Positions 8,236-16,517 are shown, numbered from the stretch's first letter. The stretch: 43,644 nt of DNA from Ornithinibacter sp. (GCA_029266735.1 JAQSWG010000017.1:1-43644); one strand, 5' to 3'. The notes: generated from the letters alone by a model not told the origin. Program-made: numbers and translations.

Positions 8236-9807
8236 ATGACGACGACAGCAGAACACGACGCGGCGGCCGAGGCCCGGCGGGGGGCGTTCTCCGGACGGCG
8301 CGTGTTCATCCTCGCCGCCATCGGCTCGGCCGTGGGACTGGGAAACATCTGGCGGTTCCCCTACGTCGCCTACGACAACGGCGGCGGGGCGTTCATCCTG
8401 CCGTACCTGGTGGCCCTCCTCACTGCAGGTATCCCGTTCCTGTTCCTGGAGTACGCCCTGGGTCACAAGTACCGCGGATCCTCACCGCTGTCATTCGCAC
8501 GCCTCTCGCGGCGTAGCGAGGGACTGGGCTGGTGGCAGGTCGGCATCTGCTTCATGATCGCCGTCTACTACGCCGTGGTCGTCGCCTGGGCGCTGAGCTA
8601 CACGGTCTTCTCCGTCACCCAGGCGTGGGGTGACGACCCGAACGCCTTCTTCTTCGGGGACTTCCTCCAGGCCGGTGACCCAGGGGTGACGCTCGAGTTC
8701 GTGCCGGGGGTGCTCCTGGCGCTCGTCGTCGTCTGGGTGGCGCTCGTGGCGGTCATGGCACTGGGCGTCTCCCGCGGCGTGGGCGCGACCTCCGTGGTCT
8801 TCATCCCCGTGCTCATCGTGGCGTTCGCCGCGCTCGTGGTGCAGGCGCTGAGGCTGCCCGGAGCGGCATCGGGGCTCGACGCGCTCTTCGCCCCCAACTG
8901 GTCGGCGCTCGGCGACCCGGCGGTGTGGGCGGCGGCATACGGCCAGATCTTCTTCTCGCTGTCCATCGGTTTCGGCATCATGATCACGTACTCCTCCTAC
9001 GTCCACCGGCGCACCGACATGACGGGGTCCGCCATGGTCGTCGGGCTGTCGAACTCCGGCTTCGAGCTCCTCGCAGGAATCGGCGTGTTCGCCGCCCTCG
9101 GCTTCATGGCCCAGGCGGCCGGCGTCGCCGTCGGTGAGGTGGCGACGTCGGGAATCGGCCTGGCGTTCATCGCCTTCCCGACGATCGTCAACGAGGCGCC
9201 GGCCGGCGCCGTGATCGGGCTGCTCTTCTTCGCCTCGCTGGTCATGGCGGGCTTCACCTCGCTCGTCAGCGTGCTGGAGGTGGTCGTCTCGGCGGTCCGC
9301 GACAAGTTCGAGACGAGCCGGGTGCGCGCGACGCTGCTGGTGACCATTCCCTGCGCGCTCTTCAGCACGGTCGGGTTCAGCACGACGAGCGGCGTCTACG
9401 TGCTGGACATCCTCGACCACTTCATCAACCGTTTCGGGATCCTCCTCGTCGCGGTGGTCAGCATGGTCGTCGTGGCGTGGGTCGTGCGAGCACTACCCCG
9501 GCTCCGGGACCACCTGAACCGTGACGGCTCCGTGCCGGTCCGCGGCTGGTGGATCGTCCTGGTGTCCACGGTGACGCCCCTCGCCCTCGCGTCCGTGCTG
9601 GTCCGTGAGCTCTGGGCCGTCCTCGAGGAGCCGTACGAGGGATATCCGCAGTGGATGCTCCTCATCTTCGGCTGGCTGGCCGCCGCCCTGGTGGCCGTCG
9701 CGGGCTTCGCCTTCGCCCGAGTCCCGTGGCGGCCGGAGACCCGTGTCGACGGGTACGACGACGAGGACGACGCCGTGACCTCCGACGCAGCGGGAAGGGA
9801 CCTGTGA
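8236..9807 (+). CDS. metP: Na+-dependent methionine/alanine importer, large subunit (NSS family)
   Basis: A 523-residue, twelve-helix sodium symporter of the neurotransmitter:sodium symporter (SNF/LeuT) family. The first helix carries the family signature AIGSAVGLGNIWRFPY with the unwound Gly-rich Na+/substrate site, followed by NGGGAFILPYL. The start ATG (8236) follows a GCGAGG sequence. Its stop is TGATG-coupled to the tiny following gene, whose product matches the MetS small subunit. In Corynebacterium glutamicum MetP and MetS together import methionine and alanine, so the same substrates are inferred here. The acidic C-terminal tail (DDEDDAVTSDAAG) is cytoplasmic. The gene diverges from zwf. 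Confidence 0.9.
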   Translation: MTTTAEHDAAAEARRGAFSGRRVFILAAIGSAVGLGNIWRFPYVAYDNGGGAFILPYLVALLTAGIPFLFLEYALGHKYRGSSPLSFARLSRRSEGLGWWQVGICFMIAVYYAVVVAWALSYTVFSVTQAWGDDPNAFFFGDFLQAGDPGVTLEFVPGVLLALVVVWVALVAVMALGVSRGVGATSVVFIPVLIVAFAALVVQALRLPGAASGLDALFAPNWSALGDPAVWAAAYGQIFFSLSIGFGIMITYSSYVHRRTDMTGSAMVVGLSNSGFELLAGIGVFAALGFMAQAAGVAVGEVATSGIGLAFIAFPTIVNEAPAGAVIGLLFFASLVMAGFTSLVSVLEVVVSAVRDKFETSRVRATLLVTIPCALFSTVGFSTTSGVYVLDILDHFINRFGILLVAVVSMVVVAWVVRALPRLRDHLNRDGSVPVRGWWIVLVSTVTPLALASVLVRELWAVLEEPYEGYPQWMLLIFGWLAAALVAVAGFAFARVPWRPETRVDGYDDEDDAVTSDAAGRDL

Positions 9808-9941
9808 TGTCGACCGGAGCGATCGTCATGCTGGTCATCGCCGCACTCGTCCTCTGGGGCGGACTGGTTCTGGCCCTGCTCAGCCTGAGGCGGGCCGACC
9901 GCGAGGACGCCGCCCAGCAGGAGAGGCACCGCGACCTCTGA
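9807..9941 (+). CDS. metS: MetS-like small subunit of the NSS importer
   Basis: A 44-residue single-span membrane protein. A short N-terminus is followed by a hydrophobic helix (AIVMLVIAALVLWGGLVLA) and a charged, Glu/Arg-rich tail. Its ATG shares one base with the metP stop (TGATG), so it is translated by re-initiation. Size, topology and position match the MetS family, an accessory peptide required for transport by MetP in Corynebacterium. Too short for most automatic gene callers, but the coupling and helix make it convincing. It ends 20 bp before the convergent HAD-PlsC stop. Confidence 0.85.
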   Translation: MSTGAIVMLVIAALVLWGGLVLALLSLRRADREDAAQQERHRDL

Positions 9942-9961
9942 TGGTGGCGGAGCCTCGGTGC

Positions 9962-11335
9962 TCAGCCCCCCGGGGTCGCCAGCCGGATCTCCTCCTCCGT
10001 CGGCTCACGGTGTTCCCGGGCCTCCGGGGGAAGGCAGTCGACGATCGCCTCCATGATCCGGCGGGTGTCCGCGACCGCGGCGCGGTACTTCAGGTCAACC
10101 GGCGGCCCCACCCGCACTCGGACCGTCGGGGGGTCGAGCAGGTTGAGCACGCGTGGAATCGGCGACGATCGTGGCCAGACGTGCTCGCTGCCCCAGATAC
10201 CGAACGGGATGACCGGCGCGCGGGTGATGGCCGCAAGTCGGGCGGCCCCGGTGCGCCCCTTGAGGACCGGGTCGTAGAACTTCGCTCCGCGCGGGATCGT
10301 GCCCTGTGGCAGGAGGCAGACGAGCTCGCCGCCCTCGAGCGCGACCGCGGCGTTCTCGAACGACTCCGTGCCGCCGCCCGTGCGGTCCACGGGAATCCCA
10401 CCGAGGGCGGTCGCGAGCGCGCCGATGCCCGGCACGTCGAAGATCTCCTTCTTCCCGAGCGCGCGAGTGGTGCGCCCGGTGCGCCGCAGCAGCTGGATGA
10501 TCGTCTGGAGGTCGAAGTAGGACCGGTGGTTACCGACGAGGATGGCCGGACCGGTGCGCGGGATGTGCTCGGTGCCGGCGATGTCGAAGCGGGCGTACGG
10601 CGTGAGCAGCGGTGGGCTCGCGAGGAAGAGCAGCCGTTGCAGCTCGACGCCGACAACCGGCACCTTGAAGACGCCGGGTGAGACGTCGAAGTGGACGATC
10701 GGCCAACCGCGGGTGACCGCATAGAGGCTCAGCCGTGGGTCGGGGTTGACGGCTGCCGGGCGGCCCACCGCGGAGAGCAGCGGCAGGTCGTAGATGGAGT
10801 CCGAGTAGGCGAAGCTCTCGCTGAGGTCGACGCCCTCGGACTCGGCCCACTCCCGAACGGCGGCGAGCTTGCCGCGTGACCAGACGAAGCGTCCGGAGAG
10901 GGAGCCGTCGAACCGGCCGTCCGTGATGCGATAGCGCGTCGCGACGACGTGGTCGAATCCCAGCCGCTCGGCCAGTGGGGCGATGAGGTGGTACGGGGTG
11001 GTGGTCGCCAGGACGACCGGTCTCCCAGCGGCCTTGTGCTGCTCGATGAGGGAGATCGCGAAGGGGTGGATGACCGCCGCGATCGCCTCGGCCGCAGCCA
11101 CCGCCGCGGCATCGAAGCTCGCCATCTCCCGGCCCTTGGCGACGAGCGTGGCCTGGCGCGCGAGGAGGATCGAGGGCAGCGTCTCCCCGACACGGTCGAA
11201 GAGTCCGTAGAGCAGCCGCTCACCCGGCAGCCTCCGGGTGACGACACCCAGGTCGTACATCGCCCGGGAGAGCAGGGGGCCCGTGCCGCCCTGGAGCAGT
11301 GTGCGGTCGAGGTCGAAGATCGCCGCGCCGCTCAT
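9962..11335 (-). CDS. HAD-IB phosphatase / 1-acylglycerol-3-phosphate acyltransferase fusion
   Basis: A 457-residue two-domain protein. Residues 1 to ~220 are an HAD-IB phosphatase (SerB-like): AAIFDLDRTLL with Asp8 and Asp10, then YSDSIYDLPLLSAVG as motif IV. Residues ~240-430 are a PlsC acyltransferase with NHRSYFD (HX4D; His270, Asp275) and LPQGTIPRG in place of the usual EGTR block. This fusion is known in Actinobacteria, for example mycobacterial PlsC-type proteins, and acts in phospholipid or triacylglycerol synthesis. Start ATG (11333-11335) follows TAGCCT by seven bases, indicating a leaderless message. The gene is divergent from the patatin gene, hinting at a shared role in lipid turnover. 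Confidence 0.9.
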   Translation of the reverse strand: MSGAAIFDLDRTLLQGGTGPLLSRAMYDLGVVTRRLPGERLLYGLFDRVGETLPSILLARQATLVAKGREMASFDAAAVAAAEAIAAVIHPFAISLIEQHKAAGRPVVLATTTPYHLIAPLAERLGFDHVVATRYRITDGRFDGSLSGRFVWSRGKLAAVREWAESEGVDLSESFAYSDSIYDLPLLSAVGRPAAVNPDPRLSLYAVTRGWPIVHFDVSPGVFKVPVVGVELQRLLFLASPPLLTPYARFDIAGTEHIPRTGPAILVGNHRSYFDLQTIIQLLRRTGRTTRALGKKEIFDVPGIGALATALGGIPVDRTGGGTESFENAAVALEGGELVCLLPQGTIPRGAKFYDPVLKGRTGAARLAAITRAPVIPFGIWGSEHVWPRSSPIPRVLNLLDPPTVRVRVGPPVDLKYRAAVADTRRIMEAIVDCLPPEAREHREPTEEEIRLATPGG

Positions 11336-11342
11336 GGCGCCG

Positions 11343-11348
11343 AGGCTA
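11343..11348 (-). promoter_or_regulatory. -10 box, leaderless HAD-PlsC gene
   Basis: TAGCCT on the minus strand, seven bases before the ATG at 11335. The same hexamer serves three other genes in this window. Confidence 0.6.
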
Positions 11349-11400
11349 CCGGTGAGGCACCGGGTGGCCGTGCGGTGACCGGAGGCGGGCCGGTGCGCAC

Positions 11401-11421
11401 GGCATACATTGACGGTATGCC
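11401..11421 (+). promoter_or_regulatory. inverted repeat spanning -10 box and start codon of the patatin gene
   Basis: GGCATAC (11401-11407) and GTATGCC (11415-11421) are perfect 7-base arms around a 7-base centre. The -10 hexamer TACATT (11405-11410) overlaps the left arm, and the ATG at 11417 lies in the right arm. This could be an operator or simply two copies of a word that is common throughout the window. Confidence 0.45.
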
Positions 11422-12244
11422 GCGTGAGCAGCTCACCGCGTACGTCCTCGGCGGCGGCGGCGTCCTCGGATCGAGCGAGGTGGGCATGGTGCGGGCGCTC
11501 GCGGAGGCCGGCCTGCGTCCCGACCTCGTGCTGGGCACGAGCATCGGCGCCCTCAACGGTGCCTTCATCGCCGCCGACCCGGGCGTGGAGGGCGCCGAGC
11601 GGCTGGCCGCGGTGTGGGAGGCGGTCCTGCTGGAGGGTGTCTTCCTCGACAACCCGATGCGCCAGGCGGCCCGGGTCGCGCGGTACCGAACCCATCTGCT
11701 CTCCAATGCCCCGCTGCGGCACGTGCTCCGGCGCTACCTGCCGGTTGCGCGCTTCGAGGACCTCGAGGTGTCCTTCCAGTGCGTCGCGGCGTGTATCGAG
11801 GACGCCAGCGGCCGGTGGTTCACGGCAGGGGACCTCGCCGACCCGGTCGTCGCGTCGTGCTCGGTGCCCGGCCTCTTCCCGGCCGTGCGCATCGAGGGAC
11901 GTCACTACCTCGATGGTGGCCTCGTGCACTCGATCCCCGTCGGCCGCGCGCTGGCCCTCGGCGCGACGCGGATCTTCGTGCTCCAGGTGGGTCGCGTGGA
12001 GCAGCCGCTCTCACCCCCCACGCGCCCGTGGGAGGTGGCCACCGTGGCGTTCGAGATCGCGCGGCGGCACCGGTTCGTGCACGAGATGGAGTCGGTCCCG
12101 GACGACGTCGAGCTGCACGTGCTTCCCAGCGGTGCGACGTCCAGCCCCAACATCTCGATCGGCCACGCCCGCGCCTCCAGGATGCGCGAACGCATGGACG
12201 CGGCTCGGGCAGCGACAGCCGCCTACCTCGCGGCCCTAGCCTGA
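11417..12244 (+). CDS. patatin-like phospholipase
   Basis: A 275-residue serine hydrolase of the patatin family, which cleaves acyl chains from phospholipids or neutral lipids using a Ser-Asp dyad. The oxyanion loop GGGGVLG is at residues 12-18, the nucleophile motif GTSIG has Ser42, and the DGG motif has Asp166. Length is normal for bacterial members. No signal peptide is seen, so it is cytoplasmic or membrane-associated. The start is ATG 11417, six bases after TACATT, so the transcript is probably leaderless. It lies between two acyltransferase genes, the next starting six bases after its stop, so a deacylation/reacylation cycle is a reasonable inference. Confidence 0.92.
   Translation: MPREQLTAYVLGGGGVLGSSEVGMVRALAEAGLRPDLVLGTSIGALNGAFIAADPGVEGAERLAAVWEAVLLEGVFLDNPMRQAARVARYRTHLLSNAPLRHVLRRYLPVARFEDLEVSFQCVAACIEDASGRWFTAGDLADPVVASCSVPGLFPAVRIEGRHYLDGGLVHSIPVGRALALGATRIFVLQVGRVEQPLSPPTRPWEVATVAFEIARRHRFVHEMESVPDDVELHVLPSGATSSPNISIGHARASRMRERMDAARAATAAYLAALA
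12237..12242 (+). promoter_or_regulatory. -10 box inside the end of the patatin gene
   Basis: TAGCCT lies in the last codons of the patatin gene, its final T being the first base of the stop codon. It is seven bases before the ATG of the downstream acyltransferase, which could therefore be transcribed on its own as a leaderless message. Confidence 0.5.
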
Positions 12245-12249
12245 GCACC

Positions 12250-13275
12250 ATGGGCGCCCGCAGCATCCCGCCACCACCGCTCCCCGTGCGTCGGGTGCTG
12301 CACGTCCTCTGGCCGCTCGTCGGGGTCGTCGTCACGGCGGTGGCTGTGCCGGTCATCGTGCTCGGGGCGCTCCTCGTGGTCGTCGACCGACGGGCACGCC
12401 TGTTCCGGGCGACGTGCCTCGCCGTCGTGCTCATGTGGGTCGACATCCGGATGCTCGTGGGGTGCTGGGCGCTGTGGGCCCGAAGCCCGGACCACTCGTC
12501 TCCGACGTGGCGGGAGGACCACGAGCGGCTCTTCTCCTCCACGCTGGACTCCCTCATGTACTACGCCCGGCGGTGGGTGGGCCTGGAGGTGCGCCTGGCC
12601 GACCGCATGCACTTCGGCACCGACGCCGAGCCGCTGCTGGCGCTCGCCCGACATGCCGGTCCCGCCGACTCCCTCGCCATCGCCTGGCTGCTCTCCCGCA
12701 CCGCGGGACGGCTGCCGAGGATCGTCCTCGCCGAGGCCCTGCGCTGGGACCCGGGTGTCGACACCATCCTCACCCGGCTCCAGTCCTTCTTCGTCCCGTC
12801 CTCGACAGGGGCGGGCCAGGACCGCATCGGTGGGATCACCCGGATGGCTGCCTCCATGCAGGCGAGCGACGTCTTCCTCATCTTCCCGGAGGGCCGGAAC
12901 TGGACGCCGACCCGGAGAGCGGGCGTCATCCGACGGCTCCGGGAGCGGGGGGAGCACGCCCGCGCCCGGCGGGCCGAGGAGCTGCGCAACGTGCTGCCGC
13001 CGATCTCGCGCGGGGCGTGGGCAGCGCGCACCGCCCGCCCCGAGGCCGACGTCATGGTCCTGGCCCATGCCGGCTTCGGCCGGCTCTCCACCGCTCGACA
13101 GGTGTTCGACGCCCTGCCGTTCCACGACCGGCCCTTCCGGGTCAAGACGTGGACGTATGCCGCCGACACCGTCCCGCTGGAGCAGGTGGCCTTCGCGGAG
13201 TGGCTCGACGCGCGCTGGGTCGAGGTCGACGCGTGGGTCGAGGAGAACGCCGCGCCGTGGCCGGCGGCCTCGTGA
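12250..13275 (+). CDS. 1-acyl-sn-glycerol-3-phosphate acyltransferase-like membrane protein
   Basis: A 341-residue acyltransferase. The N-terminus has two hydrophobic helices (about residues 15-45 and 55-75). Then come the acyltransferase box HAGPADS (HX4D; His135, Asp140) and the acceptor-binding FPEGRNWTPTR near residue 212. These are PlsC-superfamily motifs, and it likely acylates lysophosphatidate or a related lipid at the membrane. It follows the patatin gene with five intervening bases, plus a probable private leaderless promoter. The C-terminal ~80 residues beyond the catalytic part are less characteristic. The exact acceptor is not decided by the sequence. Confidence 0.85.
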   Translation: MGARSIPPPPLPVRRVLHVLWPLVGVVVTAVAVPVIVLGALLVVVDRRARLFRATCLAVVLMWVDIRMLVGCWALWARSPDHSSPTWREDHERLFSSTLDSLMYYARRWVGLEVRLADRMHFGTDAEPLLALARHAGPADSLAIAWLLSRTAGRLPRIVLAEALRWDPGVDTILTRLQSFFVPSSTGAGQDRIGGITRMAASMQASDVFLIFPEGRNWTPTRRAGVIRRLRERGEHARARRAEELRNVLPPISRGAWAARTARPEADVMVLAHAGFGRLSTARQVFDALPFHDRPFRVKTWTYAADTVPLEQVAFAEWLDARWVEVDAWVEENAAPWPAAS

Positions 13276-13385
13276 CCGGCCTGTGGGGCAGCTGGAGCTG
13301 GTCAACGACACGTCGGCCCCGGCATCCGTCGTCGGGACGGTGACGCTGCGGTTCGACGGCCCGGGCGCCCTCCCGGTCTCCTGGC
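13276..13385 (+). other. intergenic segment with possible coding remnant
   Basis: This 110-bp gap lies between convergent genes. In the second forward frame it reads as a plausible strand-alternating sequence (QLELVNDTSAPASVVGTV then TLRFDG) with no start codon of its own. It may be the tail of a lost gene, or chance. No terminator hairpin was seen. Confidence 0.25.
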
Positions 13386-14312
13386 TCAGCCGCGCCCCGC
13401 CCGGATGCCCGAGAGCCAGTCGCGGGCCACGGCGAAGTCGTCGTCGCTCGTGAGCGGCGCGATGCTCGCCCGCTGCCGGTCCGCCCGGGGGTAGGACCCG
13501 AGGAACCGGACCTCGGCGCAGATCCGCTTCAACCCCATGAGCGCCTCACCGATGCGCTCATCGACGACGTGCCCCTCGAGGTCGATGGAGAAGCAGTAGG
13601 ACCCCATGGAGTCCTTCGTCGGCCGCGACTCCAGGCGGGTCAGGTTGATGCCACGCGCCGCGAACTGCTCGAGCAGCGCGAGGAGCCCGCCGGCGTGGTC
13701 CTCTCGCTGGAACAGCACGACGGTCGTCTTGTCCGCGCCCGTGGGGTCCGGGAGCCGCCCCGGTCTGGCGACGAGGACGAAGCGGGTGACGGCGGCCTGC
13801 AGGTCGCCGATGTCCTCGGCGAGCACCTCCAGGCCATGGAGCCGGGCGGCTGCCGGGGCGCACACCGCCGCGTCGTAGGGCTGAGGGCCATGTTCCAGGC
13901 CCTCGGCGGCGGCGGCAGTGGACAGGGTGGGAACGTAGACCGCGTCCGGCAGCGTGTCGGCCATCCAGCCCCGGACCTGGGCCCAGGCGTGCGAGTGCGT
14001 GCCGACGGCGCGGACGTCGCGCAGGCCGATGCCGGCCGGCGCCGCCAGCACGAACGTGATGGGCACGAGCACCTCGCCGACGACGACGAGCGGCTCCCCG
14101 CTGGCGAGGGCGTCGAGGGTCGCCGAGACACCGCCCTCCACGGAGTTCTCGATCGGCACCATGGCGCTGTCGATGTCGCCGGCCCGCAGGGCGGCGAGGG
14201 CCGCGTCGACCGAGCCGAACGCCGCGCGCTCGGCAGTCGTCGCAGGCCCCCACGCGTCGAGGGCCATCGAGGTGAAGGTGCCCTCGGGGCCGAGGTAGCC
14301 GTAGCGGGTCAC
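13386..14312 (-). CDS. pheA: prephenate dehydratase
   Basis: A 308-residue enzyme converting prephenate to phenylpyruvate in phenylalanine synthesis. The first ~190 residues are the catalytic periplasmic-binding-like fold: YGYLGPEGTFT at the N-terminus, PIENSVEGGV, and the catalytic Thr-Arg-Phe at residues 176-178 (VTRFVLVAR). An ACT regulatory domain follows, with GINLTRLESRPTK, the ESRP motif that binds phenylalanine for feedback inhibition. It is a monofunctional enzyme without a chorismate mutase domain, as in other Actinobacteria. The start is GTG at 14310-14312, overlapping the DUF4446 stop as GTGA, so the two genes form an operon. Confidence 0.96.
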   Translation of the reverse strand: MTRYGYLGPEGTFTSMALDAWGPATTAERAAFGSVDAALAALRAGDIDSAMVPIENSVEGGVSATLDALASGEPLVVVGEVLVPITFVLAAPAGIGLRDVRAVGTHSHAWAQVRGWMADTLPDAVYVPTLSTAAAAEGLEHGPQPYDAAVCAPAAARLHGLEVLAEDIGDLQAAVTRFVLVARPGRLPDPTGADKTTVVLFQREDHAGGLLALLEQFAARGINLTRLESRPTKDSMGSYCFSIDLEGHVVDERIGEALMGLKRICAEVRFLGSYPRADRQRASIAPLTSDDDFAVARDWLSGIRAGRG

Positions 14313-14737
14313 GGGCTCTCCTTGCCGGTGCGGGCGGCAGCGAGCGCCTGCTGCTCCTCGGGGCTCAGGGTGGCGTCGGAGGTGCCGCCGACGACCCCCT
14401 TGGCGTAGGTCCGTGACTCGCCCCGGGCGTGGATGGAGCTGAGGACGAGGCCGTCGCCGCGGTCGTCGACGACCGCCGCGCTGAAGCTCAGCCGGCCGCG
14501 CATGTCGCCGAACGCGTCGTAGCGCACCACCGCCACGTGGCGGAGCGCCTGAGCGAGGTCCGCGCGCAGGGCGGCGAGATCGGCGTCGCCCGCGGGACGG
14601 TGCTGCTCGAGGGTCGAGAGGCGACGACGGACGTCGGAGGTACGGCGGAGCAGCACGGCCAGCACGCCCACGACGACAGCGGCGAGCAGCAGAGGCACCG
14701 CGAGCAGGGTGGTCTCGTTGGGGGTCAGTCCGAACAC
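14309..14737 (-). CDS. DUF4446 family protein
   Basis: A 142-residue protein of the DUF4446 family, function unknown. It has an N-terminal membrane helix (LLAVPLLLAAVVVGVLAVLL), a short coiled-coil-like charged region, and the conserved block VVRYDAFGDMRGRLSFSAA followed by SRTYAKGVV. GTG 14735-14737 is chosen because TAGCCT (complement of 14745-14750) lies seven bases upstream. An ATG eight codons earlier would start upstream of the presumed transcription start. It is translationally coupled to pheA, an arrangement often seen in Actinobacteria, but no link to phenylalanine synthesis is shown. Confidence 0.85.
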   Translation of the reverse strand: MFGLTPNETTLLAVPLLLAAVVVGVLAVLLRRTSDVRRRLSTLEQHRPAGDADLAALRADLAQALRHVAVVRYDAFGDMRGRLSFSAAVVDDRGDGLVLSSIHARGESRTYAKGVVGGTSDATLSPEEQQALAAARTGKESP

Positions 14738-14744
14738 AGGCGAC

Positions 14745-14750
14745 AGGCTA
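14745..14750 (-). promoter_or_regulatory. -10 box, leaderless DUF4446-pheA operon
   Basis: TAGCCT on the minus strand, seven bases before the GTG at 14737. It decides the start codon of the first gene. Confidence 0.6.
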
Positions 14751-14824
14751 GGGGTTGGCATCGCGTCGGTGCCCGGTATTCCACGGCGGGCGGAACGGCA
14801 TCCGGCGGCAACTGGCAGGGCACC

Positions 14825-14830
14825 TAGGGT
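14825..14830 (+). promoter_or_regulatory. -10 box of the broken GDT1-family gene
   Basis: TAGGGT, seven bases before a GTG at 14838. That GTG is out of frame with the surviving GDT1-like coding sequence, which suggests that the original start region persists while the following coding sequence is lost. Confidence 0.45.
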
Positions 14831-14837
14831 GGGCGCC

Positions 14838-15294
14838 GTGGGACGTTCTGGCGGGTGGGTTGCTGGCCCGGCTGCCCCGGACGCCGGTCGAGGTGTTCGC
14901 CGGCGTCCTGTTCCTCGTCGGCGGCATCGTCCTGCTCCGGGGAGCAGGCAGGGCCGACGAGGAGGAGGCCAGGACCGAGGCGGAGTTCGGGAAGAAGACG
15001 GCGCGTGCCGTCGTCGGCTGGCGCGTGGTGACGCTGTGCTTCACGGTGCTGTTCCTCGCCGAGTGGGGCGACCTCTCGCAGCTCCTCACCGCGTCACTCG
15101 TGGTGCGCTACGACGACGCGGCGTCCGTGTTCGTCGGAGCCTTCCTGGCGCTGGTCACCGTGTCCGGGCTCGCGGCCGCTCTCGGCCGCACGCTCCTCGC
15201 CCGGATGCGGCTGTCGACGATCCGGCGGGTCGGTGGGACGGTCTGCTTGGTCCTGGCGGCCTACACCGCGCTGGAGATCGCGGGCGTCGTCTGA
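14838..15294 (+). pseudogene. GDT1/TMEM165-family membrane protein, N-terminal half missing
   Basis: From about 14848 to the stop at 15292-15294 the frame encodes a hydrophobic protein with VFAGVLFLVGGIVLLRGAG, then the hallmark motif as FLAEWGDLSQLLTASL, and ends in LVLAAYTALEIAGVV. This matches the C-terminal half of the GDT1 (UPF0016) cation transporter family. Members usually carry two copies of the E-x-G-D motif in two three-helix repeats, but only the second is present here. A leaderless promoter and GTG remain at 14825-14838 in a different frame, consistent with an internal deletion that fused start to middle. A functional short protein from an alternative start cannot be excluded. Its tail overlaps the convergent GT87 gene by 34 bp. 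Confidence 0.65.
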
Positions 15295-16517
15295 CCGGAG
15301 GACTCGCGCTCAGGTGCCCCCGGTGTGGGGCGGGTGACCCACCACAGGAGGGCGAGGGCGCCGAGCGCGCCCACGACGTCGGCGTTCTGGAGCACCCGGC
15401 CCGGCAGCTCCGGCCAGTCCCGGTGGTTGAGCCAGGAGATGCCCCACCAGGGGAGGCGACAGAGGAAGAAGGCGGTGACACCGAGGCCGGCCCACAGCCT
15501 TCGCCGCTCGCGCAGGGGGTCCGCCCCGAGGAGGGCGAAGACGACCACGACGACCCAGTGGAAGTGGTGGATCCAGGCGACGGGTGAGAGCAGGCAGGCC
15601 ATCAGCCCCACGGCCGCCACCTCGCCGATCGAGTCACCGGCGAGGAAGAGCCGGCGTGCGAGCCAGAACCCGAAGCCCCCCACGGCGGCGACACAGAGCA
15701 ACCAGAGGACCGTGCCCGGCATCCCCTCGGGTCCGACGCGCAGGAGGAGGCCGCGCAGGGACTGGTTCGACGTGCCCATGTTCGGGCCGAGCCGGGCCGG
15801 GTCCTGCAGGGCCCCTCCCCAGAACGCGAACGACGCCTGCGGCAGGAGCACCCACGCACCGAGCGTCACGCCGACCGCGGTGCCGACGGCGGTGGCCGCC
15901 TCCTTCCACCGCCGCGTCACGAGGAAGTGGACGACGAAGACGCCGGGGGTCAGCTTGACCGCCGTCGCCAGGCCGACGAGCACGCCTCGCGGCACCCTCC
16001 GCAGCACCCCCGGGCGCGGCTCCCGCAGGTCCAGGAGGCAGGCCAGCACGATGAAGGCGTTCACCTGCCCGAACCGGATGCCGTCGCTCACCGGGTGCAG
16101 CCAGAGCATGGGGGCGGTGAGCGCGGCCAGCGTGAGGGGGACCCAGGCGCCGGTGCGGTGGATGAGGCGGTATCCGGCATACCAGACGATCGCGGTGGTG
16201 GCGACCACCTGCAGGGCCGTCCAGAGCCACCCCGCCGCCCCGAACGGCATGAGGGCGAGAGGGATCGCGAGGAGCGCGGCGAACGGCGGGTAAGTGAACG
16301 GCAGCAGCTGCGGCGACTCGGTGAGCGTGGAGTAGACGGGCCGACCGGTGAGGATCGAGACACCCGCCTCGCGGTAGACCTCGACGTCCACCTGCCACTG
16401 GTCGAGCGGCCAGAACACGAGGTAGCGCAGGACGACCGGCAGCGAGGCGAGGGCGATGACGAGCCCCGCCAGGAGCCAGCGGTACCGCGGGGCGGTGCCG
16501 GTCGGCCGGATGCTCAC
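15261..16517 (-). CDS. GT87 family (PimE-like) mannosyltransferase
   Basis: A 418-residue polytopic membrane protein of the GT-C fold, GT87/DUF2029 family. Actinobacterial members such as PimE transfer mannose from polyprenyl-phosphate-mannose to phosphatidylinositol mannosides or lipoglycans outside the membrane. The first helix is followed by an extracytoplasmic loop with acidic residues (WQVDVEVYREAG), then FTYPPFAALLAIPLALMPFG, typical of the family. About ten helices are visible. The start is GTG at 16515-16517, right before the first hydrophobic helix; a longer frame upstream is Arg-rich and unlikely. The neighbouring GT-C and GT2 genes support a role in envelope glycan assembly. Confidence 0.82.
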   Translation of the reverse strand: MSIRPTGTAPRYRWLLAGLVIALASLPVVLRYLVFWPLDQWQVDVEVYREAGVSILTGRPVYSTLTESPQLLPFTYPPFAALLAIPLALMPFGAAGWLWTALQVVATTAIVWYAGYRLIHRTGAWVPLTLAALTAPMLWLHPVSDGIRFGQVNAFIVLACLLDLREPRPGVLRRVPRGVLVGLATAVKLTPGVFVVHFLVTRRWKEAATAVGTAVGVTLGAWVLLPQASFAFWGGALQDPARLGPNMGTSNQSLRGLLLRVGPEGMPGTVLWLLCVAAVGGFGFWLARRLFLAGDSIGEVAAVGLMACLLSPVAWIHHFHWVVVVVFALLGADPLRERRRLWAGLGVTAFFLCRLPWWGISWLNHRDWPELPGRVLQNADVVGALGALALLWWVTRPTPGAPERESSGQTTPAISSAV

